Below, in pieces: positions 35,935-48,255 of a DNA stretch of 64,000 bases (position 1 is its first letter; each line of letters starts with the position of its first letter). The DNA is taken from contig NC_134644.1 in the NCBI RefSeq assembly GCF_030463565.1, positions 150,189,967 through 150,253,966 of the forward strand, read 5' to 3'. Position numbers and translations under genes: made by a program. The notes under the pieces are model-generated. The model had not been told where the DNA came from. It worked only from the letters and a program-made list of their open reading frames with translations, and did not search any database. Source of the stretch: Pelecanus crispus (taxonomy: Eukaryota > Chordata > Aves > Pelecaniformes > Pelecanidae).

Positions 35935-38101
35935 CCATTTACATGTCTATATTAGCTGCAGAAATTGCAGTCAGGTACCACAAAAAAGCATTTCTTGCAA
36001 AATTTCAGTGCCTATGGCTATGGAGATGTTCCAGCACTATCTCAGTTCACAGCTCTGAGAAACCCAGAACAGCAGCCATAGCTATCTAAAGGGAGGCTTG
36101 GCTCTGGTAAATCAGGATTAGAGTTCTTTCAGAGAAGGACTCTGGTATTTGTAAATGATGTCTCCACACCCATGGATTTGACCCAAAACGGTTCTGCAAC
36201 GTGGCCAGTTTTTCAGCTGAATAGCTCAGCAGGGTGTGGAAGCCAGATCTGTGACCTTCTGCCTGCAGCCTGTGTCTACCTCCAGCAGAATAGGATAGTG
36301 AAGCAATAGGAGTGAAAACCTCATTGTCACCCAGCCAGCAGATATAATGTTATTTCAAAGCAAAAAGGCAGTTCTACAGCTATAGCCTAGACAATGAGCT
36401 ACAACATTAGTTTATTTTAACGAAGAACTTATGTGAAATTTAATGCAGTAAATTACTTTTTTTCTTTCACATTATTCAAACCTTTCAAACAAGAAGGTTT
36501 TCAGAAAGTCATGCAAGGTTTGTCCCTTGTAGCCAGAGCTGGACTTAACTAATTAGTCTGAGCGAAGGACACAGGGTCACTTGGAAGGCTGAATAAACAG
36601 CAAGGAGATGAATCAGGCATGTAGCAGGGCTGGCTACTTGGCTTACAGGAGAAGCTTGCTAGCCAGCAGAGGCAGAAGAGCTGTAAAGCTACTCTGGGAG
36701 ATGGAGCTGCAGTACAGCGGAGTCTCTGCAGCCATTTCAGAGGACTTCTGTTTGCTCTTTGAGCTCAACATGACCAGCAATGGCAGGGATGAGCCACACA
36801 CAGCTTTTTAGCCCAGAACCTGGGTTCCATTACAGTACCTAAGCGCATCCTGCTAATAACTCTATCAAACAGGTTTCTGGTTTTGTATAAATTTTGCCCA
36901 AGTATCCAAATACTTCTGGTTTTTGGAGGGGTTAAGAGATTTTTTTTTTGAGATTCCTTCTACTTCATCATCAGGAACTCTGGGGAGTTGATCACCTGTA
37001 ATTTTGAAACTGTTTCCCCCTCCGAAGTGCTCCATTTCAGGTCCCTTCATGACAGCAGAAGCAAGGATGCAATTAGAGACAGAGGTCCAACTTTGGTAGA
37101 CTTTTAGCATCAAATCATCTGAGCACATTCAGTGTCAGGATGGGCAAGGTGTTCTTAAAAATACAGATACTGTCCTAATAAGACAGATATGTTCTACTTT
37201 GCGGATGGCAGATATTTTGGACTCCTCTCTGGGCCAGAGGCAAGCACAAAACAGGCATCCTGTCTCTTATGAAGAAAAGATGGCTGGACAGACAATTACT
37301 TTTATAGTTATATTTTGTGTATCACCAGTACACCAGCTTAAGACTGCTAGATAATAAATTGGTGGGACACTGAGAGATTGTTACTATTTGTATGAATGTG
37401 GTCATTCTTGGCAGTATCAGATGCACTCACCTGAGGGCAGCAAGGGCAATGAAAGTAAAGGAACAAAGGCAAGAGCTGACAATCAGTTACAAATACTTAT
37501 CTTTTGTGAGTTCATAAAGTCTTTTCCCCTTCAAATCATTAGAAAATTGGAATGTGTTTCATTTCCTTCATTGCATTCGAGCTGAGGATGAAATTAGCTT
37601 TATCAGTTGCACAGGCCAGCTTAAATTTCCTGCTATTGTGTGATCCTGCTTCTTTGCTTCTTATAAAGAAAAAGCAACTAGAGAAATTCAAAATGCTTTT
37701 AATGAACCAGACTAGTTGATACAGTAGTTTTGGGGTTTTTTTTTCTCCAAAAATATTGACGTTTCCTTCTTTTTTTAATGCAAATGTTTTCCTTTTAAAT
37801 ATAGATACTTAGTAAAGGTATCTGTGGCCACATTTTCATCTTAGGAACTGGCTGCTTTCTGTTTCAAAGGTATATTTTCTTTGTGTTTTTTTATCTTGTG
37901 AATTAGCAGCAAAAAAAGCCCAAAGCACAGCGTAATACATCATTATCTTTCGGTTGCTTTTCCTCTCTTTGCAATTCAGTTTTTTTCAGCCTGGATAAAA
38001 AGTTCTGACAGGTAGTTTGAAAAAATAAAGTATAATAAAGGCAAAGTATCATTATGCTAAACAGACACTGTAAATGCTCCAGGGGTCTAGAAAAGTAGAC
38101 A

Positions 38102-38117
38102 CCCCCCCCCCCCCCCC
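38102..38117 (+). repeat. Poly-C tract (16 C)
   Basis: An uninterrupted run of 16 C. The length is likely to vary between individuals and reads. Confidence 0.95.
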
Positions 38118-39179
38118 GTGAAAAAGTGAAGCTCAGAAAAACTTGTCTGTAACTGTTGTACTCCTAGTAGCACCAAGTAACATAACATATGTTTCCATAA
38201 TTGCCACTGTGCAGCTGTGCAGCAGCAACATTTAGATGTGCACTATGTTTAACTGCTAAAGCTGCCTTATCCATGGCCCTTGTACAAGGGGCTGCACAGA
38301 CAGCACAGTCCCAGTTGAGCTGGGACCAGTTCATTTTACACGAGCAGCCTGAGCTACAAAAAGGGGTGTCTGAGAAAAGGAGGGAGGTGAATGTTTGAGG
38401 AAGTGTGGTCTTGCCTCAGGGTTTATCAGACCAGACAGAGTCACAAACTGGGAAAATTTTGAGATGTGATCCCTGATCATGTGTGTAATGTCTACATACA
38501 CCTAACATATGATGTCTTTTCTGGACATGTTTTTAGTTTCTAACTAGCATTCCTGCATTATACTTATCACAGATAATGGAGTAGATAATTTGCTCTCCTT
38601 TGCTTTTGAAGCAAAAAGAGTTTATTCATCTTATTTGGAGTGTAACTTTTCCATTTGGGTTGGATTCAGTGGCAGTATTAGCAGTACTCTTTTACTATCT
38701 AGCCAGGTTTAACTCAGCTACAAACTACCAAGGTTACTACAGATCTTCCTTGGCATCACATACTTTTTCTTTTACCACAATTTTGCTCTGATGCCTTTTT
38801 CTGTGAAACATCGTCTTATATTTGGAGGGATTTTCCAGATATTTGGGGGCAGAGGGGTTTGAGGACTTTTTTTTAACATTACTACACATTACACATTAAA
38901 TTATTTAAGATATTCTATATGTACAATATCTACTACTATATCTAGTATTATTTTCAAGAAGCCTTTCATCCTTTTGCCCTTTCACTACTTCTTTTTTAAA
39001 GTTTTCTTCCTCTTCAGTCTTTGAAAACACAGTGATCTGGTGCAGAGCCAAAACATTGCCAAATGCCACCACTACCACCAGTGGTGGTACTCAAAAAGCA
39101 TGTTTTGGAGAGTTCCTGAATTAAAATTTCTAGACTTCAGGTATAACAGAAGATTCATCATACAAGGCTGTAACTTAGA

Positions 39180-39252
39180 GAGGCTGAACACCATCCTTGG
39201 GGATGTTTTTTAGGTCACTTCCTACCTAAATTTTTCCATAATTCTGTCATTT
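39180..39252 (+). repeat. Possible old CR1 3' tail
   Basis: A 'ccttggggatg', 'taggtcacttcctacctaaa' and 'ttccataattctgtcatt' order resembles a decayed CR1 terminus. Weak, based on block order only. Confidence 0.4.
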
Positions 39253-39519
39253 AGCGCATTACTCAGAAAACAGATAATAGAACACAGGACTGCTTGGGGA
39301 AACAGACTTTGTCAAACTATCCTTTCTTTTCTTTTTTTAAAGTGGTTATGAAATGGATCAATATGGGGTCAAGTGTAAACATTATACACTTGGGACATTT
39401 CTCAGGCACGTTACCTGGTGCAACAGAATATTTTGACTAGGGAACTAGAATGATATAGCAACAGCATTGCACATATGAAATAGATTGCAAAACAGCCAAT
39501 AAATCTCAGCTGTATGTGA

Positions 39520-39965
39520 GCAAAGAATACTCAGTAAGTGAGTGTGTTTCAAAAGAAATTCTGCAAGGATCAATTTTTGACTCCATGGTGCTTAAAATTC
39601 TTCATCCATGACTTTAAAGAAAGCATAAATCATCAATAAAGAGGGAAAAAAAAAAAAGATTCTATTTTGCCTATACCTTAAAGCTGTGAATAATTCAAGC
39701 AGAACGTTTAAAAAACCTTGGAGTGGGTTAGCAAAGAGCTGAAAGAACCATTAGAGAGCTGGAAAATATGCCATCAAGCGAAAAACTCAGGAAATGCAAT
39801 GCCTTTAATAACTCAGATTTAGGAGGTGACTTAAGGACACCATATAAGTAAGTACATAGGGAACAAAACTTCAATAAAAGGTGTCCTCAATGCAGCCAAC
39901 AGAAGTGTAACAACACCTAATGATAGAAACCTGCAGACAGAAAAATCAGACTAGAAACAAGCTGT
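39520..39965 (+). repeat. Ancient amniote CR1 fragment
   Basis: The stretch near 39560-39620 is a decayed version of the PQGS..(L)..FINDL motif region. 39850-39960 contains 'aagtacatagggaacaaaac', 'aacaacacctaatgatagaa' and 'aatcagactagaaacaagc', matching the tail end of old amniote CR1 ORF2 in order. There are many stops and indels, and a poly-A-like run at about 39647-39658 interrupts it. Confidence 0.6.
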
Positions 39966-42900
39966 TTTCTGCTATTCTACATCTCCATCCTTCATATTTG
40001 ATAATGTTTTGTAAGGGAGTTGTTTCTCCTTGGCAATTTTTTGAGTAATAAAGGATGTTTTTTGTAAGGCAATCCATAAATTAATTTATGAATGAATTAA
40101 TTCAGGGAAATTCTGTATCTTTTGATATGTAGAAGGCTCAAAAAAGAACTTGGATGTTTAATTCCAAAACTGATGTCTAGACAGCATGTTCAATGGCTGC
40201 TGAACCTTTCAAATGCTTCAACTTGCTCGACGTTTTGCTGCTCCCTTGGTGCCTGCAGTTCTGCATTGTGGACCAGGGTTTCTCCAGCCTGTGGATCTTG
40301 ACATTCACTTCCCGCCTTGGTCCCCAGGGGATCTGGTAAGGAGAAAGATCCGGTGATTAGGTTTAACACACCACCAGTTTGGACAGGGCTGAGCAAGCTG
40401 GTGCCCAGCTCATGCACAAGCTCCCTGAAGCCGTTCAGCCACCTGAGTCCCACTGCGTGCTCTTGCAACACACCCAGCACAAACCAGCAGAAACCTGCTC
40501 CTCACAAAATGCAGAAGTGGCTCCTAGTGTCTTTTGCAGGACAGGGCGGGGTGTGGGTGCGGCTTGGCTGTTGCTAACCGCTGTTTGCACAGAGGCTTGG
40601 AGCTTCTGCCCTGGAAGCCTGTCCGACAGCGAGCACAGGGTGACCGGCACAAGGACTCACGGAGAGCCAGGGCAGACCTGCTGCCCTTTCTCAGCTCCTG
40701 AGGTCCTCTGCACAGCCCTGGCAGCAAGCAGCAGACTTCTTGTCTTACGGGTGTTGGAACAGGATTGGCAACAAAGGGAATTAGCATCTACATTTCCTTA
40801 TGCACTTCATGAAGCACCAAGTTTTCCCAGGGCCATTGACACAAACCTAGGTGTTGCAGGGCCAAACTTTCAGGAGTCAAATATTTTTTAAGGAGATGAC
40901 TTTAAGAAACAACAAAAACCTCTGAACACATGCTTAACTTGAAGATCGTGAGCAATCTCCTTTAAATCCAAGTTCAGTGCAGGCTTTAGTGCTTCCTATT
41001 ATCTCCTCAAGATGATTCACGAGCCAGACTTAACTGGGGGTCAGCATCAGCTGTACCATAGCCAAAAAAAAAGATGTTTCCAGTATGCGACATTTAATCA
41101 ACACCAAACTGGTTCATAAGTAGCCACAGTTCTCTGTATTAATTAATATACATTACCATAATAGCCTTTTAACAGAACATATTTCAGTTGGGTCATTCAG
41201 AGGCAGGCAACTTTCACTAATCATATTTTTTGTATTAACTTTTTTTTAAAACACAGACCAGCATATGTGTTTAAGTTCTGCGGTTTTGTTGATACCTGCT
41301 ACGAGACAGTCTGCTTCCTTTTTAAAGTAGTAATATCTAATTAATCTAGTAATATCTAAGTAATAACTAATTTCGCTAAAGATGAAATCAGGGTAAATCT
41401 CAAGTCAGGAGCCACAGCAATGACAGATCAGTCAGGCAGGTATTTCTGCTGCAAATGATACCACAAAAGCACCCAGGGATCCGTATGGATTGGTTACCAT
41501 TTGGTTGCTTGGCATCTGAATCACCAAAATTTAAATGTTGATGTCATTTGCTTTTTTTAATCTTTGATCTATATAGTTCTGTATGTACACCATTAGGTCA
41601 AGAGCCAGACTGTCTAAATTCTGCCAAAGTTGTAGTTCAGGTGAAATTTGGGTGCCTATTTTGACCACACCACAGACATTGCCTAAGATTCATGAAGATC
41701 CTTGTTATTTCACTTAAGATCCAGACACGGGTGAAAATTCAAACACATCGCTACATTTAGAATATTTTTCGTTTGCAAGGACTGATTTAGAGCTAGCAAC
41801 TCGCGTGCTTTCTGGATCATGTTGTAAGACCTAAGTTCAGCTCCTTGTGTATGTGATCTCAATTTTGTCCCAAGAACTGAGTAAAAAAATATTGTCTTGG
41901 ATTCTGAAGGAGAGTTGAATTTAAGTATGGCATGGCTTACATTACCAAGGGAAATGCTGAAAATGCAGTTTTACTGTCCACATGTTGAAAGTTACAGCAA
42001 AAGTAAAGCCTGAGAATATACTTGGCAGAGTGGCAATCCCAGGACAATTTTTCAGCTAGTTAAAGTAGGTGAGTGCTGTCCGCAGATGAATTCAGTATGT
42101 ATTTTATAAACAGCATATAACTTCATTGAGTCCTGCCTCTGATGATATCATATATAAATTTTTTTTCACCAGTAAACATTGTCCACTCTGGACAGTAATC
42201 ATAAGCTACCACGCAGTTGTTCTGAGGAAAACGAAGAAAAAATGTAATGTATATATAATGCAAATGCTTGCTTTGCAGGTACCAGCTGCAAGAGTTCTCA
42301 TTTTCTTCTTCCAAAATATTTTAAAGAGTCAAATAGAGTTTCCAAGAGAAATTCAGTAGGAAAAACTTTGTTAATTGCAACATCTGGGCTTCAATAAGCA
42401 AAACTTTTCCCTTTTACCCAGTTCTCTGAGGTGACTTTAGCTGCTATCCATGGCAACCAGAAAGATGGAAGTCTGCAGTGGTACAGAGACAGCAAACCAA
42501 AAAGGGCTGAACTGAGGCTGTATATTGTCTGGCCATGCACACCAGTGAGTTATTTGCCTTTTTCAGATGCCTTAAGAATATGAAGTGATTCTTAGAATTA
42601 AGTACAGAGCCAGACAAGATCCTAATCCTCAAACATCTGAAACTAAAACACAGCAAAATCAACACAGAAGTGTGGGCGAAAAGTAAGTGCACGCTCTTTA
42701 CAAATTCATAGTCCTTCAAACCCTTTGACCTGTTTCAGTTCCCCTGGTTTTATAGATATATAATGAAGTTCACAAACCGTAAGCAGTGAACAGAACCGTG
42801 CAATTCATGTATCTTCGGTCCATCACTAACACTCAGGTGAGTCCTTTTTACCACAAGTGAGAAATAAACACTTTGTCATTACATCTGTGTTTGAATCTTT

Positions 42901-43557
42901 ACTGAATTTGCTTTTAACCAGCAGCATGTTCCTGGAATTATGGAAAGTGTCAGCTGAACAGAAAGGATCCATGTAAGAAAACAGCATAGGTTTTCAAAAA
43001 ATCTCTCTCTTCATTTCTTTTTACAGGCTCCATAGCTCTTCCATAAGAGATGCTCAAAACAGCAAAGAAGTTAAGCACACACCTGAAGTAGAAAGGGCTT
43101 GTGGACATAGCAGAAGGATAATGTTTTGGGGGGATGATAAGATGTAGCATATTATCTAGCTACTTCTTCAGGAAAACAGATTAGATACAGCCTTGAGCCC
43201 TACATCCTTATCTTCTATTTAAGTGGTTTTAAGTGGTAACAATGGAGAATCATAGAGTAATTGACAACTACTAACCAACTGTAACACACCTGCTTTACAT
43301 GACAGTAGTTTCAACCACAACAGACATCTAAGCCAAAAAAAAAAAAGTTTTGTCTTTATTTAGGAAGAATAATAGAGAAAGAAAAGATTGATACAGTTTT
43401 ACTTTCAAGCTACTGTAGGAATTCGAAAATCCCGATGTAACTAGAAGGAACTTGCATTGCATGTTTCTTAAGGTACCAAATACCTGATGATCTGGCACTT
43501 CAGGATTCAGTGGAGACAGCCTCATTTCAGTGAGCACTGGACCCAGGAAAGGGTCTA

Positions 43558-43632
43558 ATTATAATTACATAATAATATAATTATTATTTTTATTATTATT
43601 TAACTATTATAATATGATATAATTATAATTAA
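43558..43632 (+). repeat. AT-rich low-complexity tract
   Basis: About 75 bp made almost only of A and T, with TTATTATT and TATAATTA units that can fold back on each other. Simple sequence. Confidence 0.85.
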
Positions 43633-44479
43633 GGCTGGTGCTTCCATTGATAGACTCCAATTTGCATATGCATTGGAAACTCTGCTTGATTAATTGCAGT
43701 GCAGTGTGGCTTATAAACCCTATGAGTTAATACATTATAACATTTCCAATCATAAGGCTGTCAGATACAAACTTCTGAAGTGATTTAAAAAATATAGTTT
43801 GATTTCTATATAGACTAATAAAGACACTTAATAGTACAACAGGTTTATGATCTTGTTTATAAACATTTCAAACCTTGCATGTCAATAAATAAAAAGCTGA
43901 ATTCCTCCACTGGCAAAAGCCATAGACATTTTATTGCACTAGCAACCATTTTTATGTATTTATTTCAACCTTTTTTACTAAGGTCTAAATATTTTATTGT
44001 TTGCAATAGAAACTAACAAAATTTTTATCTAGTCCTTTGAGAAACCTGTCTTGCTTCTGCTTGTCTACCCAATGCTAAAAACTTTGCTATCTATAAATAT
44101 TTTATTACAGTCAACAAAGACAAAGGCAGGATAACAAGTAAGAGCAGCAGCAACTACAAACAGAGGAGACATGAACCTTAAAACACATTCACGTCAAGGG
44201 AAGCAGACAATTTCCATTCCAAATGACAGCGCAAGTATCATACGAAATTTTCTTAACAATTGGATTGAGTCAGGTGGTGCCCAGTGGAAAGCAATTGATA
44301 CCTTAGAGCAACTTGATGTAAACAAATGCGATCTCAGCTTTTATTCTGATCCAACTAGTACTAAAGACTTCAGAACAAATTTTGAAGCAAAGAATAATTA
44401 AAGATTTTGCAAAACATGAACAAGTGATAAACGCAGGATTAGTTTCCCAGCATTAGATTGTGCTCACCTAACCTCATGC

Positions 44480-45330
44480 TTTTTTTAGGCAAAGGAAATG
44501 CAGTATATCTAATCTGTCTGCACTTCAGAAAAGCATTGCCACAGAGGAAATTACTAACTGAAACAGGAACTAGGAGAAGGACTACCAGCTAAGTATGCAC
44601 CTAGCTCATGGCAATAGGAAAATGGGATGAGGGAGTGTTCAAAAGGGAATGTTAGAGAAAGAGTTATTAGCAATTACTAAAAGATCAGTTTGGGAATCTT
44701 ATTAACACTTAACTTTTTCATTCATGAAATTGGCAGGCAAAAGTGGAAGTTTTCTGATAAAACATAGGAGCATCAATAGGCATTGTAAAGGAGAAGGAGG
44801 ATCTTGTTTGAAAATAACTGAATGATCTTAAGAATGAAAGAACTAGAAGAGATGAAATACCATAGTATAAAATGAAGGATCATGTATTAGGTAGGATTTA
44901 TCCACTGGCAAACAGGTGCAGCTGCATATATAAACTGAACACAAAGATAACCATCAGCCATCAATGGTAATGTGGCCACTGAAAATTAAAATTAAATCCT
45001 AGACCACATCAGGCAAAGTATTTTCAATAAATAGAAATGTGCTGGTGAGAGGTCATACAGCATATCATGTTCAGTTCTGCCACACACCCACAGGAACCAG
45101 CTCAGCACATATGCAGTAAGAACTTGCTTGTTGAGCGAAACAAGAGTGAAGGCTGAAAGAGAAAACAATTCTGACACTAAATCCACTAGCTAGGCAAGCC
45201 TTGGAGAAGAAAAAGAGCTGCTTAGGTTGAAAGACAACATTGGTACTAGAAAACAAGTATAAAATAGCCATAAACACATTCAGGCTGGAAATCAGTAGGA
45301 AGTGCCTAACTACCAGGAAGGTGTGAAACA
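44480..45330 (+). repeat. Ancient amniote CR1 fragment (reverse-transcriptase part)
   Basis: Starts at 'ggcaaaggaaatgcagtata', followed by 'tctaatctgtctgcacttca' and 'gaaaagcatt', matching the segment of old CR1 that encodes a (L/Y)DFSKAFD motif. Later blocks near 45210-45300 ('gagctgcttaggttgaaaga', 'attcaggctggaaatcag') match the end of ORF2. The order is correct on the + strand; large parts are lost or unrecognisable. The edges are approximate. Confidence 0.6.
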
Positions 45331-47339
45331 GCCCTCTAACAGCCGGAAGAAAACCAATTCACTGCTGTTTTAATAAAGCACCTGCTTTTAAGATGGAACG
45401 TACTTTCTAAAATGTGTTTTTTACATTATATGGTTGCCTGTGATAATTCAAAAGCAGCCTACATCACTGGGAGTTTCTTCCAGACTGAGAACTGTCCTTC
45501 CAGGCACTGAGAGAAGCCAAGAAAGGAAAGAGGAGACTCAGAAAGCCTCTGGTATCCAGTTAGCAATCTTCAAGAAGCTTAGCTTAGTAATTGTCTGCAG
45601 ATCAAAGCATGGCTTAATAGAAGCCTCCAGCTTTTTCTAATTTAACATCTTCCAACTTTCCTCTACCCATCCTCCCAAATGTTGACAGACTGAACAATGT
45701 CTCTCCCAAATTGGAAAGAAGTCACCCCATGGGATGGGAGGACAGAAGCTCATCATTTGAGAAAGGACAAGTAGGGAAGAGACAGTGAGACTCTGTAATG
45801 TGGGGAATACACAGAACTTCTGGTATGGTATTACATAAATAGCAAAGTTGATTAATGAAGCCAAATAAAAATCGCCCCATCTTCTAAGCTGTCTCTTATG
45901 AAAGAAGTAAATGCCTTATCGTGCTGACTCACTGCCATCATACCCCTTCCTCAGATCTCCAACTGAGATACCTTCTGCATGTTCAACCTGTCAACAGCAG
46001 CAGACTGCACAGCCTCTGGGAAGACCTAGCGCTGGGATTTCTTACACATGAGTTGGAGCTGAAGCCACCCACCCCAGCCTCTGGGCGCTCACATCATCTT
46101 CTCACCACGCTTTCCCTCCTGCCTTTTGTCTTCCTCTGGCAATTCAGCTGGTGCCTCAAGCCACAGCACAGTGAAGTCTTCAGGGGTACAGACTCTGTAT
46201 TTTGAGACAACAGAGCATTAATTGGGACCGTGGCTGGGGCCTTGTCCTATGCTACATTACAAAGGGTGAAACAGAACAGGTGAACTGTTCTGCATTTGGC
46301 TCTGCTGGGTGTGCTATAGTGTCTATCAATGCTCGTCTGCATTTTTATTTTTTCCCTTTCCTCTAGCTACAGAGAGGCTCAGGAGCCACTGCTCAGAATG
46401 AAAGATGGGGTGAATACAGCCCCTTTCAGTTTGAGATTTGCTCATCATTGACACCCCCCTTTTTATGGACTAGATTTTGTACACCCACCTCACAGAATTA
46501 ATTGTGCCTTACAAAACTTACCCAAATTAGCTCTGCTGATTTCCAAAGTTTGCTCGCTATCCCAGCAACTCTGGGGGGTATGGATCTCCTTTCTCGGACC
46601 CCGCTGGCACCTGATGTACCGGAATTGGCATGGCTCGGTGATTTTATCCCTTTCCCGTTGGACGTGACAGTGCGCCTGGCTCACCTCTGCCGTTTGGAAT
46701 GGCTTTCACTGTTGTTTTTTTCCTGGAAACAGAAACCGCAATTGCTTTGGAACAAAGCAGGAATTTTTATTTTTCTCCTTCATACATAGTAAAACTGTAA
46801 GTCTTGCTATAAACCTCACACTCGGCTTTTTCCACCTGGACCACTGACGGCGCCGCTGCCGTGACGGCTGAGAAGCGGCGGTCCCTTCTGCCTGGCCCGG
46901 TTATTTGGGGCCTCCCTCAGCCTTTTCCCCGACGGAGGCTCCCACCGGCTGGCCGCGGTGGCAGACACCCGCATGATTCACCAGGGACTGTTTGCCTTGG
47001 CCCGGAGGATCTCCGCGCGGGGAATGGGATTTCCATTCCCCCACGTTTCCCTTGGTCGGCTTCCCTGGAAGGGAGCGCGGGCCCGGCCCGGGCAGCACGG
47101 CGCTGGCCGGGGAAGGATGCCGCCGGCCCGGCGCTGAGCCGCCACACCAAAACCGCACCGCTCTGCTCTAGCGGGGTCCCCCCTCCTGCGGGGAGAGCCC
47201 CCTCGGCCGGGGCAGGCGCTCCCCCTCGGGGCTGCAGGAGCTCCCCTGGCCGCCCCCCTCGCAGCGCAGGGCCAGGTCCGACAGGGAGGAACCGGCGGCG
47301 GGGCCGAGGTGCGCGGCGGGGCCGAGACGGGGCCACCGG

Positions 47340-47486
47340 AGGGGCGGGAGGGAGCGGGGCGGGCAGCCCGCGTCCCTGGCGGGGCTGCCGGGAGGGAGCG
47401 GGTCCCGCGTCGCTCGGGGGGCAGGCGGGAGGGCGCGGGGCCGACGGCCCGTGTGCCCTGAGGGCCGTCGATCCCGTTCCCTCCCT
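47340..47486 (+). repeat. Degenerate edge of the GC-rich minisatellite
   Basis: Units here are still similar to the regular array but with indels, for example 'ggggcaggcgggagggcgcg' near 47417 followed by a 'cccgtgtgccct' end. They probably represent older, decayed repeat copies upstream of the regular array. Confidence 0.6.
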
Positions 47487-47926
47487 CACGGGGCAGGCGG
47501 GAAGCGGCGGGACCGCGTCCCTTACACGGGGCAGGCGGGAGGCAGCGGGGCCAGCCCGTGTCCCTCACGGGGCAGGCGGGAGGCAGCGGGGCGGCAGCCC
47601 GTGTCCCTCACGGGGCAGGCGGGAAGCGGCGGGACCGCGTCCCTTACACGGGGCAGGCGGGAGGCAGCAGGGCCAGCCCGTGTCCCTCACGGGGCAGGCG
47701 GGAAGCGGCGGGACCGCGTCCCTTACACGGGGCAGGCGGGAGGCAGCGGGGCCAGCCCGTGTCCCTCACGGGGCAGGCGGGAGGCAGCGGGGCGGCAGCC
47801 CGTGTCCCTCACGGGGCAGGCGGGAAGCGGCGGGACCGCGTCCCTTACACGGGGCAGGCGGGAGGCAGCAGGGCCAGCCCGTGTCCCTCACGGGGCAGGC
47901 GGGAAGCGGCGGGACCGCGTCCCTGA
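47487..47926 (+). repeat. GC-rich minisatellite with 201-bp higher-order period
   Basis: Eleven units start CACGGGGCAGGCGGGA and come in three lengths: type 1 is 38 bp, type 2 is 41 bp, type 3 is 43 bp. Their starts are 47487, 47525, 47566, 47609, 47647, 47688, 47726, 47767, 47810, 47848 and 47889. The type order is 1-2-3-1-2, 1-2-3-1-2, 1. The two five-unit blocks (47487-47687 and 47688-47888) are 201 bp each and look identical, including a single G-to-A variant in the last type-2 unit of each. G-runs of 3-4 recur in every unit. Because 201 is a multiple of three, one open frame runs through. Confidence 0.95.
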
Positions 47927-48136
47927 CGGCGGAGGCGGCTGAGGAGAGAGGGGCCCGGCCACCCGCCGCTGCCTCCCGGGGAAGAGCCGGCTCTGGAGGT
48001 GTGGGCAGGGAGGCCGCTGCCTCCCTGGCGGGACCCCCCCTTTGCCTCCCCTCGGCACGGCTGAGCCGGGCTACGGCCGCTCGGGGCCGGGGCTGGCGGG
48101 AGGCGGCGGCTCCCCTCAGCCCGCGGCGCTCCCGGG

Positions 48137-48144
48137 GGGGCGGG
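48137..48144 (+). promoter_or_regulatory. MATN2: GC box (Sp1-type)
   Basis: GGGGCGGG about 110 bp upstream of the exon 1 donor. In such GC-rich sequence the motif occurs easily by chance. Confidence 0.4.
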
Positions 48145-48149
48145 AGGGG

Positions 48150-48255
48150 GAGCGCCGTCCGGGGCCGCGCCGAGGGGGGAGGAGGCGCTCCCGCGCTCGC
48201 TCCCGGCCGCCGCCGCTGCCCGCCGCCGAGCGGAGCGGCCCCGCCAGCCCCTCAG
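48150..48255 (+). other. MATN2: Probable non-coding MATN2 exon 1 (3' edge)
   Basis: The end is set by CAG/GTAAGC at 48255/48256, the best donor in the island. The start (transcription start site) cannot be seen; 48150 is a nominal value. The assignment rests on position: same strand, CpG island, and an acceptor at 57667 in front of an exon that begins with 35 nt of 5' UTR before the ATG. It could instead belong to another transcript. Confidence 0.5.

Larger units (their letters stand above)
33956..46849. other. Intergenic region between LAPTM4B and MATN2
   Basis: About 12.9 kb without a gene I can support. It holds small tandem repeats, a poly-C tract, an AT-rich tract and old CR1 copies (39.2, 39.5 and 44.5 kb). 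The frame at 40379-40891 (170 codons) lies in a locally GC-richer patch with antisense frames of similar quality and no recognisable domain. In human, as I recall, no gene lies between these two neighbours. Confidence 0.75.

Noticed and set aside
40379-40891. 170-codon plus-strand open frame in the intergenic region
   Set aside because: Overlapped by several frames on both strands in a locally GC-richer patch. There is no recognisable motif or splice context, and codon use looks random.
44171-44401. 76-codon plus-strand frame before an old CR1
   Set aside because: Protein-like composition but no recognisable family, and it borders a decayed LINE; probably chance or repeat-derived.
47487-47926. 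CRISPR-like array
   Set aside because: The units are contiguous tandem repeats without unique spacers, in a vertebrate genome.
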